A stretch of 64,000 bases of DNA. Origin: Flemingiibacterium sp964603455 (lineage in GTDB: Bacteria; Bacillota; Clostridia; Oscillospirales; CAG-272). The stretch is from NCBI GenBank assembly GCA_964603455.1, contig CAZRVL010000003.1, forward strand, positions 1 to 64,000, read 5' to 3'. The position numbers were made by a program, and so were the translations under genes. The notes beneath the pieces are model-generated. The model saw only the letters and a list, made by a program, of their open reading frames with translations, ran no database searches and had not been told where the DNA came from. Below, one piece after another: positions 1 through 8,485 of the stretch (position 1 is its first letter; every line of letters starts with the position of its first letter).

Positions 1-47
1 TCTCGATTTGTCCAGTACTTTTTCGGATTTTTTCTATACCGATATGA

Positions 48-82
48 AATATCTGATATAAATATAACTTATATCAGATATT
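48..82. repeat. Perfect 14-bp inverted repeat, 7-nt loop
   Basis: Arms at 48-61 and 69-82 are perfect complements (AATATCTGATATAA and its reverse complement), separated by ATATAAC. It lies 3' of the lipoprotein gene. It is AT-rich with no clear U-run, so it could be a weak terminator or a protein-binding dyad; I cannot tell which. Confidence 0.5.
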
Positions 83-163
83 CTGCTATCACTCGGACTT
101 TATATAGAAGCAGTTTAAATACTGCCTTTTCCATAAAAATCCGTTTTTATAGAAATGATCGGT

Positions 164-1078
164 TTATTCGGCTTTTTTGAAAGTGATTTCAATTTCCGCC
201 CATTCCTCAGCCTTTACACCTACCAAGCTATAAGGTATCTCTTCGTCCGAACTGACAACGACCTTTACATTGTTTTTGTTCTCATCTTCGGCATAGTAAT
301 AGTACAGCGGAATGTAACCATTAACGTAATTTCCCTCTTTACCCTCGGGATATTCTTCTGCATTCAGAGTATATCCGGCATCTTTCAACGCTTCCACATA
401 ATCTTTAGCTAAGGTCATACGTGTCTCTCGGCTGCAATTTACATAGGTGTTCAATCTATGCATGACCCACCCTTTTTTGGCATCATCATCAGTCCCCCAG
501 TCTTCTTCGGGAAGCGGAGGCAGATTATAGTGGCTCAGATTTCTTGCTCTGACAGTAACGGTGAGATTTCCGTGATCTTCCTCTCCCTGTGCAGCACGTT
601 CCTCCAATTGGGTATCGCTGGTAATGTATGCTGTACCGGTATACTGAAACTGATATTTAATTTCATAATTTAAATTATCCGCCTCGATCGGTCTGCCAAA
701 TGCACTGCGCTGAATGTAGAAACCTTCTTCTGTCAGCTTGCTTTCATATTTCATTAGATCACTGTAGGTGATGTTTTCAAGAGTGTATGTCTCATAGTTC
801 TCACCACTGTCCGAAAGGATGAAATTTTCGGGTTTAACGGCTTCATCTATAATAAGTTCCTTGATCTCAGTCACTTCTTCGCTCTCACTTGAAAAAGTGG
901 TATCATCAGACACAGCTGTCTCTTGAGTTTCCTCTATTTCTTCGTTTTCTCCGGTTGCGGTCATCACGTCTGTCTGCGCAGATGTATCGCTGCTTTGTTC
1001 GGTGGTTTCGCTATCACCGCATGCAGCTAAGGACATAACTATATTCAGACAAAGCATAAATGTGATAAATTTTTTCAT
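164..1078 (-). CDS. Putative lipoprotein of unknown function
   Basis: A 304-residue exported protein. The N-terminus (MKKFITFMLCLNIVMSLAAC) is a lipoprotein signal with an LAAC lipobox, so it should be diacylated and held on the outer face of the membrane. A Ser/Thr/Glu-rich linker (about residues 22-75) precedes a globular part of roughly 225 residues that I do not recognise. It is not one of the solute-binding paralogues found further along: it lacks their EF-hand-like loop and RDDE motif. GGAGATATTT sits directly before the ATG. A strong terminator (1121-1143) separates it from the upstream glycosidase operon, so any shared expression would be by readthrough. Function unknown. Confidence 0.7.
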   Translation of the reverse strand: MKKFITFMLCLNIVMSLAACGDSETTEQSSDTSAQTDVMTATGENEEIEETQETAVSDDTTFSSESEEVTEIKELIIDEAVKPENFILSDSGENYETYTLENITYSDLMKYESKLTEEGFYIQRSAFGRPIEADNLNYEIKYQFQYTGTAYITSDTQLEERAAQGEEDHGNLTVTVRARNLSHYNLPPLPEEDWGTDDDAKKGWVMHRLNTYVNCSRETRMTLAKDYVEALKDAGYTLNAEEYPEGKEGNYVNGYIPLYYYYAEDENKNNVKVVVSSDEEIPYSLVGVKAEEWAEIEITFKKAE

Positions 1079-1120
1079 AAATATCTCCTATAGAAAATTT
1101 AGTTTTTTATACAACAGCAA

Positions 1121-1143
1121 AACTCCTTGCTTTTCAAGGAGTT
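1121..1143 (-). terminator. Rho-independent terminator after GH36 gene
   Basis: A 9-bp perfect stem (AACTCCTTG / CAAGGAGTT) with a 5-nt loop, followed on the minus strand by TTTT. It lies 97 bp downstream of the GH36 stop and ends the GHL6-GNAT-GH36 transcript before the lipoprotein gene. Confidence 0.8.
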
Positions 1144-1239
1144 CGCAATTAAATATAGTAAATGAAAAAGCTCGCAGAATGCTTGCCGAAAAACTCCAAT
1201 TCAAGTGAAAGTATGTCTCCGACAAGCTCAGTTATTAGA

Positions 1240-2955
1240 TCATTTTCTGCAAAGCTCGACTCTGCCGTTTATCGGAACATCTATGCGGCAGAGCGAAAGC
1301 TCACCACGGATACCACCGTCTGTTACCTTTTCACCCATACAGTCATATACGACATAATCATAATCTCCTGCAAAGTTCGAATCTATAACAACATTTTTAT
1401 CCATCGAAGCATTGAACACGATGATATTGTCGGTAAGTTTTTCGATATTTGCTATTCGTCCGGCATATACCGCGCCGATCTGTGTATCGCCCTTAAGTGA
1501 GGAAACATATGTAAAGTCAGCCGAATAGTTTTTGTACATCATCTCGCCGTCAAGCAGCACATCGCGGTGCTTCGTCCAGAAATCGAGATATGCCTTTACC
1601 ATCTTAGCATGGCTTTCGGGCATTTTGTCGTGCAGCACAGAGATCTGCGGCACGGAGAAAAGTATATTCGTAAGCTGGAATGCCGCAAGCTCTGCCGATT
1701 CATTGTAATTCCACATGACCATATCCGAGTGGACTGCGGTGTTTCCGCTGGTCATTCGAAGCGAAAGGGTATTCATTCTGTTAGTAAAACTGTCATTCGG
1801 GCAGTCGGACGAACGTATCATATTTCCGAAGGTACGCATGAGCGGTCCCATATATCCTTGTCTGAATTCGATAAGTATATCGGGATTGAGCTTTGTCAGC
1901 TCACGCATAACATCCTTCATAAGACGGTCTACCGCGTCATATACCGAAACATAATCCATGCCTTCCTTAACGGTATTTCTCTGATGGAAGGAATCTATAA
2001 AGTCGAGCTTGAAGCCATCAAGTCCCCAATTTATGACAGCATTCTTATATGTATCGATCAGATACTGTCTGACATCCGGGTATCTCGGGTCAAGGATATA
2101 TGTACCGCCCATTCCGGACTCCGCAAGCATCTTATCTTTGAAACGCTCATATGCCTTTGAATGTATTCCGACAAACGGAACTGAATACCAAAGAACAAAC
2201 TTGAGTCCGGTCTCATGCACAGCATCGACAAATGCCTTCATATCCGGAACTTTTGAAGGTGCAGTCTCCCAGTCTCCGCAATACGCATATCCGCGTCCGT
2301 TGTCATCTGTCTGCCAACCATCGTCAACGATTATCGACTTGCAGCCAAGCTTTGCAAAGAATCTGCATTCTTCGACTATGCGCGGAATGTCTATCTGCTG
2401 ATGGAAGCTGTACCATGCCGAATAGAGCGGACTTCTTGCGATGTCCGGTACTTTTATCGGCGAATATCCGTCATAGGTCTCCCACCACTTCGTCACTTCC
2501 TCGACACACTTATAAAAAGGTATGCTGCGAGTGTCTATGCGTATATCCGATTCATATTCGCTGACGCTGCAATCCACGTTGATAATGATTGTGTTGATAA
2601 GCTTTGCATTCTCCTCAATAACACCCGAACGAATGCGAACAGAGTTCTTGGCATCCGAGCAGGCAAGTGTCATGCGGTTGGTATCGTCATATGCGATATT
2701 CGAAAATACCGGAGCGGAGGACATTGCATTCGAGCCCACGTAGCCACCCCAGTTTGGACGAATAGCGCGTCTGTTATATCCGAGCGGACTGTAGCAGCTA
2801 TTTACACCAATATCGTCTGTCTGCCATTCGATTTTTAGCTCAAGAGTCGAAGGCGTGTCATTTTCTGCTTTGAGGTGGAGAAGGAGAATATCATCGGCGA
2901 CCCTCTCCTCGGTATACTCTGCCTTGAAGCCGTTGTTTGCTGTGAGTTTATACAT
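1240..2955 (-). CDS. GH36-type alpha-galactosidase (glycoside hydrolase clan D)
   Basis: A 571-residue retaining glycosidase expected to release terminal alpha-linked galactose or a similar sugar from oligosaccharides. There is no signal peptide, so it acts in the cytoplasm. A short N-terminal beta domain (to about residue 150) leads into a TIM barrel with the clan D landmarks: VDDGW near residue 210, FVLWYS near 253, the nucleophile motif DGFKLDF (Asp318), and RSSD (Asp384) as the likely acid/base. It is shorter than classical GH36 enzymes of about 720 residues because the N-terminal beta-supersandwich is reduced. It follows the GNAT gene by 12 bp and is last in the GHL6-GNAT-GH36 unit. The family assignment is firm; exact substrate is not, since GH36 also includes galactosyltransferase-like and alpha-N-acetylgalactosaminidase members. 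Confidence 0.85.
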   Translation of the reverse strand: MYKLTANNGFKAEYTEERVADDILLLHLKAENDTPSTLELKIEWQTDDIGVNSCYSPLGYNRRAIRPNWGGYVGSNAMSSAPVFSNIAYDDTNRMTLACSDAKNSVRIRSGVIEENAKLINTIIINVDCSVSEYESDIRIDTRSIPFYKCVEEVTKWWETYDGYSPIKVPDIARSPLYSAWYSFHQQIDIPRIVEECRFFAKLGCKSIIVDDGWQTDDNGRGYAYCGDWETAPSKVPDMKAFVDAVHETGLKFVLWYSVPFVGIHSKAYERFKDKMLAESGMGGTYILDPRYPDVRQYLIDTYKNAVINWGLDGFKLDFIDSFHQRNTVKEGMDYVSVYDAVDRLMKDVMRELTKLNPDILIEFRQGYMGPLMRTFGNMIRSSDCPNDSFTNRMNTLSLRMTSGNTAVHSDMVMWNYNESAELAAFQLTNILFSVPQISVLHDKMPESHAKMVKAYLDFWTKHRDVLLDGEMMYKNYSADFTYVSSLKGDTQIGAVYAGRIANIEKLTDNIIVFNASMDKNVVIDSNFAGDYDYVVYDCMGEKVTDGGIRGELSLCRIDVPINGRVELCRK

Positions 2956-2967
2956 ATTTTACACCTA

Positions 2968-3441
2968 TTATTTATCAGTAAAATCATCAAATTCGGATTC
3001 ATCTACTCTGAGATGCACCCATTCGTTCTGCGGTTTAGCACCCAGAGCTTCGTAAAATCTAAGCGAAGGCTCGTTCCAATCAAGGCACGACCATTCAAAG
3101 CGTCCGCAGTTTTCGGCTTTCGCAATTCTGCAAAGCTCCTTCAAAAGTGCCGAACCAATCCCCTCGCCCCGCCTTTCGGGCAGGACGAAGAGATCTTCAA
3201 GATATATTCCCTTTCGGCACTTAAAGGTCGAAAGGTTATAAAAATACAATGCAATGCCTATGACACTGCCCTTATCCTCCGCAACGAGACAATGCCCTAC
3301 TCCGCTGCCGAAAAGCAGCTCACGCATATCTTCTTCGCTTCCGGTCACAAGATCGGACATCTTCTCATATTCCGCGAGCAAAAGTACAAGTCTGTATATC
3401 TCGGCTGCATCGGAGGGTTCGGCTTTACGTATATTAAACAT
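2968..3441 (-). CDS. GNAT-family N-acetyltransferase
   Basis: A 157-residue single-domain acetyltransferase. The acetyl-CoA binding motif A is clear around residues 80-100 (LFVLPERRGEGIGSALLKEL, a V-x-x-x-x-R-G-x-G-x-G/A signature). The C-terminal LDWNEPSLRFYEALGA is the usual GNAT motif B. The acceptor is unknown; small GNATs of this type acetylate amines such as polyamines or amino sugars. Its ATG overlaps the last codons of the GHL6 gene by 8 nt, implying translational coupling, and GH36 follows 12 bp later. It may modify a product of the glycosidases, but that is only an inference from position. Confidence 0.85.
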   Translation of the reverse strand: MFNIRKAEPSDAAEIYRLVLLLAEYEKMSDLVTGSEEDMRELLFGSGVGHCLVAEDKGSVIGIALYFYNLSTFKCRKGIYLEDLFVLPERRGEGIGSALLKELCRIAKAENCGRFEWSCLDWNEPSLRFYEALGAKPQNEWVHLRVDESEFDDFTDK

Positions 3442-5410
3442 CGAAAACTACCATCGCATGAAGCTCGACCTTGCCGACTTCAATATGTGCCCTTCCGTTT
3501 TCATATGTATATTCGAGATCGGTCTCGACAAGTCCGCCGTCACGATATTCTACCTTGTAAACACGCTTTGGTGTCGGAACATCCGCGTCAAGAGTTATCT
3601 CGTAGAGCGGAATAATATCCTCGATGACCTCGACATTCTTTCCGCGCTTGCTGGTGTGCGCAAAGAGAAGATGTGCGACATAGCGGTTCTCATTCTCCTG
3701 CTTTGTGTAGGTGACTATTCCACGATCAGGCAGATTTGTCTTAACGGTCGGCTCAAGCAGCTTTTCGATCATATGAAGCACAAGCTCCTTAAGATGGAAC
3801 GAGCCCTTGTCCGAATAGTCCGCAAACACTTTCCATGCGATATATCCGGTATTGTTATTAATTACCGCACCGACATGATCTGCGCCGAAATCGTTCGGAG
3901 TGTGGCGGTGTGAGCAGAAATGCTCTGCCGTTCTGTTGAAATATGTATCCTCGACAAGAGCTTCAACGTTTCCGCTCGTGAGAGTTACATTCATAGACGG
4001 CTGATACATTACATACGCAGTTCTTCCGTTGACAGCGTCATATTCGGGAATGAGATAGTTCGGGCAGTATTCATCAATACCATCGCATTTTACGCCGAGA
4101 TCGATCGCAAACTCATTCTTATCGGCACAAAGTCCGGACTCACCTGTGCAGAGCAGTTTTCCGCCGTTCTTGACATATTCATCGAGTCTGCTCTTTAACT
4201 CATCGTTTATGCGGATTATATCGGGAAGGATGAGCAGCTTGTACTTCGAAAGGTCTTCATACTGGTCAACAATATTGAAAAGATACTTGCCTTCGAGAAG
4301 CATACGTGCAGCACCGACATCATACGGACAATTTATATCCGGGCGATTTGCAAATGCCTCCGCACTGAGTATAGCAATATCTGTGATATGCTCAGCGCCG
4401 CGGACATACGGTTCTTTAGCCTCGACTTCGGCATAAGCCGCTCCGATAAGCTCATATGTAGACATATTCATCTCTCCGGTCGGATGGAGCTGATCGCCTA
4501 CCGAGCACTTTGCCCCCTCGGCTATCGAAAGCGCGACCTCATAACGCAGTGCATTCGGATGCTTGAAGCCGCCGAATTCGCCCCATGAGAGATGGAACTT
4601 TCCGGTCATTCCGAGAAAATCCATTCCGATCGAACGGCAATAGGATGCCGACATCGGGAAATGGTCATATCCCCAACCACCGGTAGGAAGGCTCTCAAGC
4701 TCAAGGTGAGTGTCGAAATGAGCGTGATCTCGTCTTCCGCGTGTGATATTTCCGGCATTGTGGAAAATAGTCGTATCCGGATCGTATTTTCTTACTACCT
4801 CTTCGACTCTGCGGCAGTAATTTGCATAGACCATATCTCCATGCTTCTTGACATCCTCGTAATTGTGCGGATCGAGTCCCTTTTCACGCATAGAAGCAAG
4901 GCAATGCTGACAATAGCATATTCTCGGAGCGGATATGTCAAGGAATATTCCGGTCGGATGGTATATACGCATTACTTCATCGATCTGAGCCAGTAAATAA
5001 TCAAGATAAGGAGTGTTGTAGCAAAGCAGATGGTAATGAACATCATTCAGAAAATCAACACCTGCCCCCGATGAACCCTTATTGAGATATTCGGGATGTC
5101 TTCTTGCATATTTCTCGTCAAGTCCGGCAGATAAATATACCGGCGCATTTACTCCGGCTTCACGGCAAGCTTCAAGCTCTGCGCCGAGAAGGTCGAATTT
5201 CAGCTTCGGGTGCATTTCATTCGCAGTAGACGGATGATAAGCCCAGCCATGGTGGCATTTCGAGAAAACGGTTATAGAATCTACGTGACCTGCTTTGAGT
5301 GCAGCCTTGAACTGCTCCTTGTCGAAACGGTCTCCGACTGACGGAACCGCTTCGGAGGTGTGGAAGTCGAGATGTACCTGACGGTATCTTAAATCTTTCA
5401 TATTGATCAT
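3434..5410 (-). CDS. GHL6-type putative glycosidase with trimerisation-like domain
   Basis: About 658 residues, cytoplasmic. The N-terminus (RYRQVHLDFHTSE) and the barrel that follows (HHGWAYHPST, GIFLDISAPRICYCQHC, YDPDTTIFHNAG) fit the hypothetical glycosyl hydrolase 6 fold. A Rossmann-like segment from about residue 360 (DIAILSAEAF, LLILPDI, KLLCTGESG) resembles the beta-galactosidase trimerisation domain. Relatives are variously annotated as alpha-amylase-superfamily proteins or alpha-L-fucosidases (GH151-like), so a fucosidase role is possible but unproven. Four in-frame starts exist (TTG at 5422, ATGs at 5416, 5410 and 5401). I prefer 5410 because a hairpin folded between the Shine-Dalgarno sequence and this ATG leaves 8 nt spacing. 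It heads a three-gene operon with its own promoter. Confidence 0.75.
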   Translation of the reverse strand: MINMKDLRYRQVHLDFHTSEAVPSVGDRFDKEQFKAALKAGHVDSITVFSKCHHGWAYHPSTANEMHPKLKFDLLGAELEACREAGVNAPVYLSAGLDEKYARRHPEYLNKGSSGAGVDFLNDVHYHLLCYNTPYLDYLLAQIDEVMRIYHPTGIFLDISAPRICYCQHCLASMREKGLDPHNYEDVKKHGDMVYANYCRRVEEVVRKYDPDTTIFHNAGNITRGRRDHAHFDTHLELESLPTGGWGYDHFPMSASYCRSIGMDFLGMTGKFHLSWGEFGGFKHPNALRYEVALSIAEGAKCSVGDQLHPTGEMNMSTYELIGAAYAEVEAKEPYVRGAEHITDIAILSAEAFANRPDINCPYDVGAARMLLEGKYLFNIVDQYEDLSKYKLLILPDIIRINDELKSRLDEYVKNGGKLLCTGESGLCADKNEFAIDLGVKCDGIDEYCPNYLIPEYDAVNGRTAYVMYQPSMNVTLTSGNVEALVEDTYFNRTAEHFCSHRHTPNDFGADHVGAVINNNTGYIAWKVFADYSDKGSFHLKELVLHMIEKLLEPTVKTNLPDRGIVTYTKQENENRYVAHLLFAHTSKRGKNVEVIEDIIPLYEITLDADVPTPKRVYKVEYRDGGLVETDLEYTYENGRAHIEVGKVELHAMVVFDV

Positions 5411-5411
5411 G

Positions 5412-5450
5412 GCCATTCGCAAAAAGGCGAAGGCATCCTTTCTCTCCTTT
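5412..5450 (-). promoter_or_regulatory. Shine-Dalgarno separated from start by a hairpin
   Basis: On the minus strand AAAGGAGAG (5442-5450) is followed by a hairpin (GCCTTCGC at 5427-5434 with GCGAATGGC at 5412-5420, one bulged T, loop CTTTTT). One nucleotide later comes ATG at 5410-5408. Linear spacing is about 31 nt, folded spacing about 8 nt. A 9-codon ORF starting at 5436 ends in a TGA that overlaps this same ATG, so coupling is an alternative. Confidence 0.55.
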
Positions 5451-5478
5451 AATGGAAGAATATTATTTTTACAGTTAT

Positions 5479-5507
5479 ATGATACAATATATTTTCCGTT
5501 TTGTCAA
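5479..5507 (-). promoter_or_regulatory. Sigma-A promoter of the GHL6 operon
   Basis: TTGACA (5502-5507), 17-bp spacer, TATCAT (5479-5484) on the minus strand, about 70 bp before the start codon. Confidence 0.8.
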
Positions 5508-5525
5508 GAGATTTTTGCAAATCTC
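5508..5525. repeat. Palindrome abutting the -35 box
   Basis: GAGATTT TTGC AAATCTC, a perfect 7-bp inverted repeat, touches the -35 element of the GHL6 promoter and lies just after the histidine kinase stop. Without a U-run it is a better operator candidate than terminator. Confidence 0.45.
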
Positions 5526-5570
5526 AAGATTTTCTGCATATATTTGACTGTTTTTTTATAAAATCCGCAT

Positions 5571-7076
5571 TTAAAGCTCAAACCAAAAAGTCGAGCCTTC
5601 ACTGACTCTGCTCTCGACTCCGTATTTTGCACCGTGCATATTAAGTATGCCTTTTACTATCGAAAGTCCAAGTCCTGAGCCCATCTGCGCACGCTTATGT
5701 GTCTTATCGGCCTTGTAATATCTGTCCCATATATACGGCAGCTTTTCCTCCGGTATTCCCTCTCCGTGATCTGTGACCTCGATCCTGACCACACGCTTAT
5801 CGGGATAGTTTACGATCCTCTGCGTGACTATGACAGATCTGTCACTTCCAGAATGAGTTATCGCGTTATTTATAAAATTGTATATGACCTGAAGTATTCG
5901 AGTTCGGTCGGCATTCACCGTGACCTCTTCGTTGGCATTGAAATCTATGACCCATCCATCCTGCTCGGTCAATTTCGAAAATCTTCCGATGACCTCACGT
6001 ATTGTTTCGGTGAGATTGAAATCGCTGAGTTCAAGCTTCTGCGTGCCCGACTGAAGCTTTGAAATATCCAAAAGATCGCTGACGAGCGAGGTAAGACGCT
6101 TAGTCTCATCAATTATTATTTGCACATTTTCAGGCGTGTTCTCTCCCGGAATATCTCGCATGACCTCTGCATATCCTTCTATCATAGTCAGCGGAGTCCT
6201 GAGATCGTGCGAAATATTCGCTATGAGCTCCCGCTGTAAAGCCTCGGTCTTCGAAAGCTCCTCGGCGGCATATGTTAGCGTATCCGACAGCTCGGCGATC
6301 TCACGATAGCCGGATGCTGCAAATCTGACATCATAATTTCCATCCGCAAGCTCCTTCGCGCCGGCATTCATACGAACTATCGGCTCTGCAACACGCCGCG
6401 CCAACAGAAATGATATAACGATCGCTGCAACCGTCATTATTATGCTTATTATTATGAGTTCGCTTTGAATGGTCTTTACCGTCGAAATGACCGGAGAGAT
6501 CGTGGTATTGAACATCATTATTACATCACGGCCGCGGCTTTTGGAATATCCGATCTTCGTAAATATGACCGTCTCACCGATCTCATCCGAGGTATTCAAC
6601 AGAGTACTTTGATAAGCATCGCTGCTGTGTCTCATACTTATCTTATTTAGCGGTATATACTGTATGTATTCGCCGCCGCACTTTATAGCCTTCGAATAGC
6701 AGAGAACCAGCTCATATTGATCCATCCTGTGTATTATACAATCATATACAGAATGCTCGTATGCCAAAACATTTCCGAACTGATCATATGAAAGTACGCA
6801 TACCGAATGATCGGAAGCGATATTCTCGGCAACATCGCTGAACTCAGCATCATTAAGCTCAATGCACTCTGAAAGTATCGATGCCGCGCCCTTTACCTCG
6901 GCAACTTTTACCGCTTTGTATATATCCTCAAAGAATACCACCTGAAAGCTCCAGAGCAGTCCGAGAAGGATCAACAGAAAAAGCATCATGTAGACAAAAA
7001 ACTTCCAACGTATGCCGAGTCTGCGTTTTTTCGGAGCTTTGGAATTTACCTGTCCGAGCTGATTATTTTGCGTCAA
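5571..7076 (-). CDS. Two-component sensor histidine kinase
   Basis: A 501-residue membrane kinase. TM1 (about residues 25-48) and TM2 (about 204-225) bracket an extracytoplasmic sensor of about 155 residues. HAMP follows, then HisKA with the phospho-acceptor motif ISHDLRTPL (about residue 290). The catalytic ATPase domain has an N box (NFINNAITHSG), G1 (DHGEGIPEE), F box (WDRYYK) and G2 (GSGLGLSIVKGI). The layout matches WalK/PhoR-type kinases but the sensor is not a family I can name. The likely start is a TTG at 7076, preceded by GGGGTGG and overlapping the regulator's stop by 14 nt, so the pair is co-translated. The signal is unknown; possible targets include the adjacent GHL6 operon. Confidence 0.92.
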   Translation of the reverse strand: MTQNNQLGQVNSKAPKKRRLGIRWKFFVYMMLFLLILLGLLWSFQVVFFEDIYKAVKVAEVKGAASILSECIELNDAEFSDVAENIASDHSVCVLSYDQFGNVLAYEHSVYDCIIHRMDQYELVLCYSKAIKCGGEYIQYIPLNKISMRHSSDAYQSTLLNTSDEIGETVIFTKIGYSKSRGRDVIMMFNTTISPVISTVKTIQSELIIISIIMTVAAIVISFLLARRVAEPIVRMNAGAKELADGNYDVRFAASGYREIAELSDTLTYAAEELSKTEALQRELIANISHDLRTPLTMIEGYAEVMRDIPGENTPENVQIIIDETKRLTSLVSDLLDISKLQSGTQKLELSDFNLTETIREVIGRFSKLTEQDGWVIDFNANEEVTVNADRTRILQVIYNFINNAITHSGSDRSVIVTQRIVNYPDKRVVRIEVTDHGEGIPEEKLPYIWDRYYKADKTHKRAQMGSGLGLSIVKGILNMHGAKYGVESRVSEGSTFWFEL

Positions 7077-7746
7077 AACGATAGCCCACCCCTCTTAAAG
7101 TGACTATCAGACCCGAATATTCGCCAAGGCTCTTTCGAAGCAGCTTTATGTGAGTATCGAGAGTTCTGTCATCTCCGTAAAAATCATATCCCCAGACCTC
7201 TGTTATCAGCTTTTCGCGTGAAAGCGCGATATTTCGATTTTTGAGCATATAAAAGAACAGATCATATTCCTTAGGTGACATATCTATCCGCTTACCGTTC
7301 ACAGCTACAGTCCTTGCTGTTATATCCGCCTTGAGCCCCTCATATTCGAATATCTCATGCGCATCCTCGGAAGGTGACATAGCCGCACGCGACCTCTTCA
7401 TTATAGCATCTATACGCAGCATCAGCTCCTTCGGTGAAAAGGGCTTAACGACATAATCGTCTATCCCAAGGCTGAAGCCGTTTATCTTGTCATACTCCTC
7501 TCCGCGTGCCGACAGCATGATTATCGGAGTCTGACAGGTCTTGCGTATCTCGCGACAGGCTGAAAATCCGTCAAGCTCCGGCATCATTATATCCATTATT
7601 ATAATGTCGAAACGCTTGTCACGGCAGAGCTTGACCGCCTCCATGCCATCACCTGCCTCCGTCACTTCATGACCTTCAAACTCCGCATATTTTTTTACGA
7701 GATTGCGTATTCTTTCTTCATCATCCACAACTAAAATTTTATACAT
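7063..7746 (-). CDS. OmpR-family response regulator
   Basis: A 227-residue DNA-binding regulator, cytoplasmic. The receiver domain carries the acidic pair in VVDDEE (residues 7-11), the phosphorylatable Asp in DIIIMDIMMPELDG (about 51) and the conserved Lys in VVKPFSPKE. A C-terminal winged helix of OmpR/PhoB type (MSPKEYDLFFYML, DRTLDTHIKLLRKSLG, LRGVGYRFDAK) ends the protein. I chose ATG 7746 because AAGGAG lies correctly before it; an ATG five codons upstream overlaps that Shine-Dalgarno. It is first in the operon with the kinase. Confidence 0.93.
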   Translation of the reverse strand: MYKILVVDDEERIRNLVKKYAEFEGHEVTEAGDGMEAVKLCRDKRFDIIIMDIMMPELDGFSACREIRKTCQTPIIMLSARGEEYDKINGFSLGIDDYVVKPFSPKELMLRIDAIMKRSRAAMSPSEDAHEIFEYEGLKADITARTVAVNGKRIDMSPKEYDLFFYMLKNRNIALSREKLITEVWGYDFYGDDRTLDTHIKLLRKSLGEYSGLIVTLRGVGYRFDAK

Positions 7747-7818
7747 AGGTTCTCCTTCCATCTTGCTTACTGAGAATGCTTTCGTCCAAAACTGTTATTG
7801 ACAACAATACTCAATTAT

Positions 7819-7847
7819 ATTATAACTCAAAAATCGACCAAGTTCAA
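7819..7847 (-). promoter_or_regulatory. Promoter of the two-component operon
   Basis: TTGAAC (7842-7847), 17 bp, TATAAT (7819-7824) on the minus strand, about 70 bp before the regulator start. A plus-strand TTGACA-17-TATAAC overlaps it at 7798-7826 but faces no plus-strand gene before the tRNA. Confidence 0.7.
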
Positions 7848-7860
7848 GGGGTTTCACTAT

Positions 7861-7997
7861 TTATTCACATAAAATTCAGATGGGATGTGGATAATTCAAA
7901 ACCGTAATTTGGCTTTTTTCCTGATCTCCACACACTTTTCAACACCATGTGGATAATTTTCCGGATTTTTCAGTGGAAAACCTGCCGTTTTTCCACA
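7861..7997. other. Cluster of DnaA-box-like 9-mers
   Basis: TTATTCACA (7861-7869), two exact inverse TTATCCACA boxes (TGTGGATAA at 7886-7894 and 7948-7956) and TTTTCCACA (7989-7997) occur within 137 bp of AT-rich intergenic DNA. This fits DnaA binding, as an accessory cluster or regulatory site. No dnaA or dnaN lies nearby, so oriC is not supported. The rest of the stretch 7747-8006 holds the promoter of the two-component operon and no gene. Confidence 0.5.
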
Positions 7998-8006
7998 TAG
8001 AAAATA

Positions 8007-8357
8007 TCATTGTCCGCTGAGTCCAAAGCTGACACCGATAGCATTATTCACTTTCTGCATTACATTTTCATCGAGATGACCCATTTTTTCCTTAAGCCGC
8101 TGTTTGTCTATGGTACGTATCTGTTCAAGCAAAATCACCGAATCCTTTGAAAGCCCGAAATGATCGGCAGTCACATCAATATGAGTAGGAAGACGCGATT
8201 TGCCGATCTGGCTGGTTATTGCCGCAGCGATGACCGTCGGACTGTATTTGTTTCCGACATCGTTTTGCACGATAAGTACCGGACGAAGTCCTCCCTGCTC
8301 AGATCCGACGACCGGACTGAGATCCGCATAATAAATATCTCCTCGTTTTACAGTCAT
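8007..8357 (-). CDS. MazF/NdoA-family mRNA interferase toxin
   Basis: A 116-residue type II toxin of the PemK/MazF/CcdB fold that cleaves mRNA at short sequences. The N-terminus VKRGDIYYADLSPVVGSEQGGLRPVLIVQND is diagnostic: RGDIYYADL and SEQGG-RPVLI carry the conserved catalytic region, and AAAITSQ and LLEQIRTIDKQRL are the later family blocks. I chose ATG 8357, preceded by AAAGGAG at 8-nt spacing; the 15 extra upstream codons have no ribosome binding site. Unlike B. subtilis ndoAI-ndoA there is no antitoxin ORF immediately upstream, where the tRNA-Gly promoter lies, nor downstream before the response regulator. It is a solitary toxin here. Confidence 0.93.
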   Translation of the reverse strand: MTVKRGDIYYADLSPVVGSEQGGLRPVLIVQNDVGNKYSPTVIAAAITSQIGKSRLPTHIDVTADHFGLSKDSVILLEQIRTIDKQRLKEKMGHLDENVMQKVNNAIGVSFGLSGQ

Positions 8358-8442
8358 AAAATTATCTCCTTTTTCAGCTGTGTCAATATTTTTACCAGAC
8401 ACGCGCCGCTCTAAACATCGGTGAAATTTTTTCTCAAAGCTA

Positions 8443-8471
8443 TTGACAAATCCTAAATTTTGGTGTATAAT
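8443..8471 (+). promoter_or_regulatory. Promoter of tRNA-Gly
   Basis: TTGACA (8443-8448), 17 bp, TATAAT (8466-8471), 14 bp before the tRNA. Confidence 0.85.
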
Positions 8472-8485
8472 AAATACATTGAAAT

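Noticed and set aside
7798..7826. Plus-strand TTGACA-17-TATAAC
   Set aside because: A good promoter match, but it faces no plus-strand gene for 650 bp and overlaps the better placed minus-strand promoter; left as possible antisense only.
7747..8006. Replication origin oriC
   Set aside because: DnaA-like boxes are present, but dnaA, dnaN, rpmH or gidA neighbours and a clear AT-rich unwinding element are absent.
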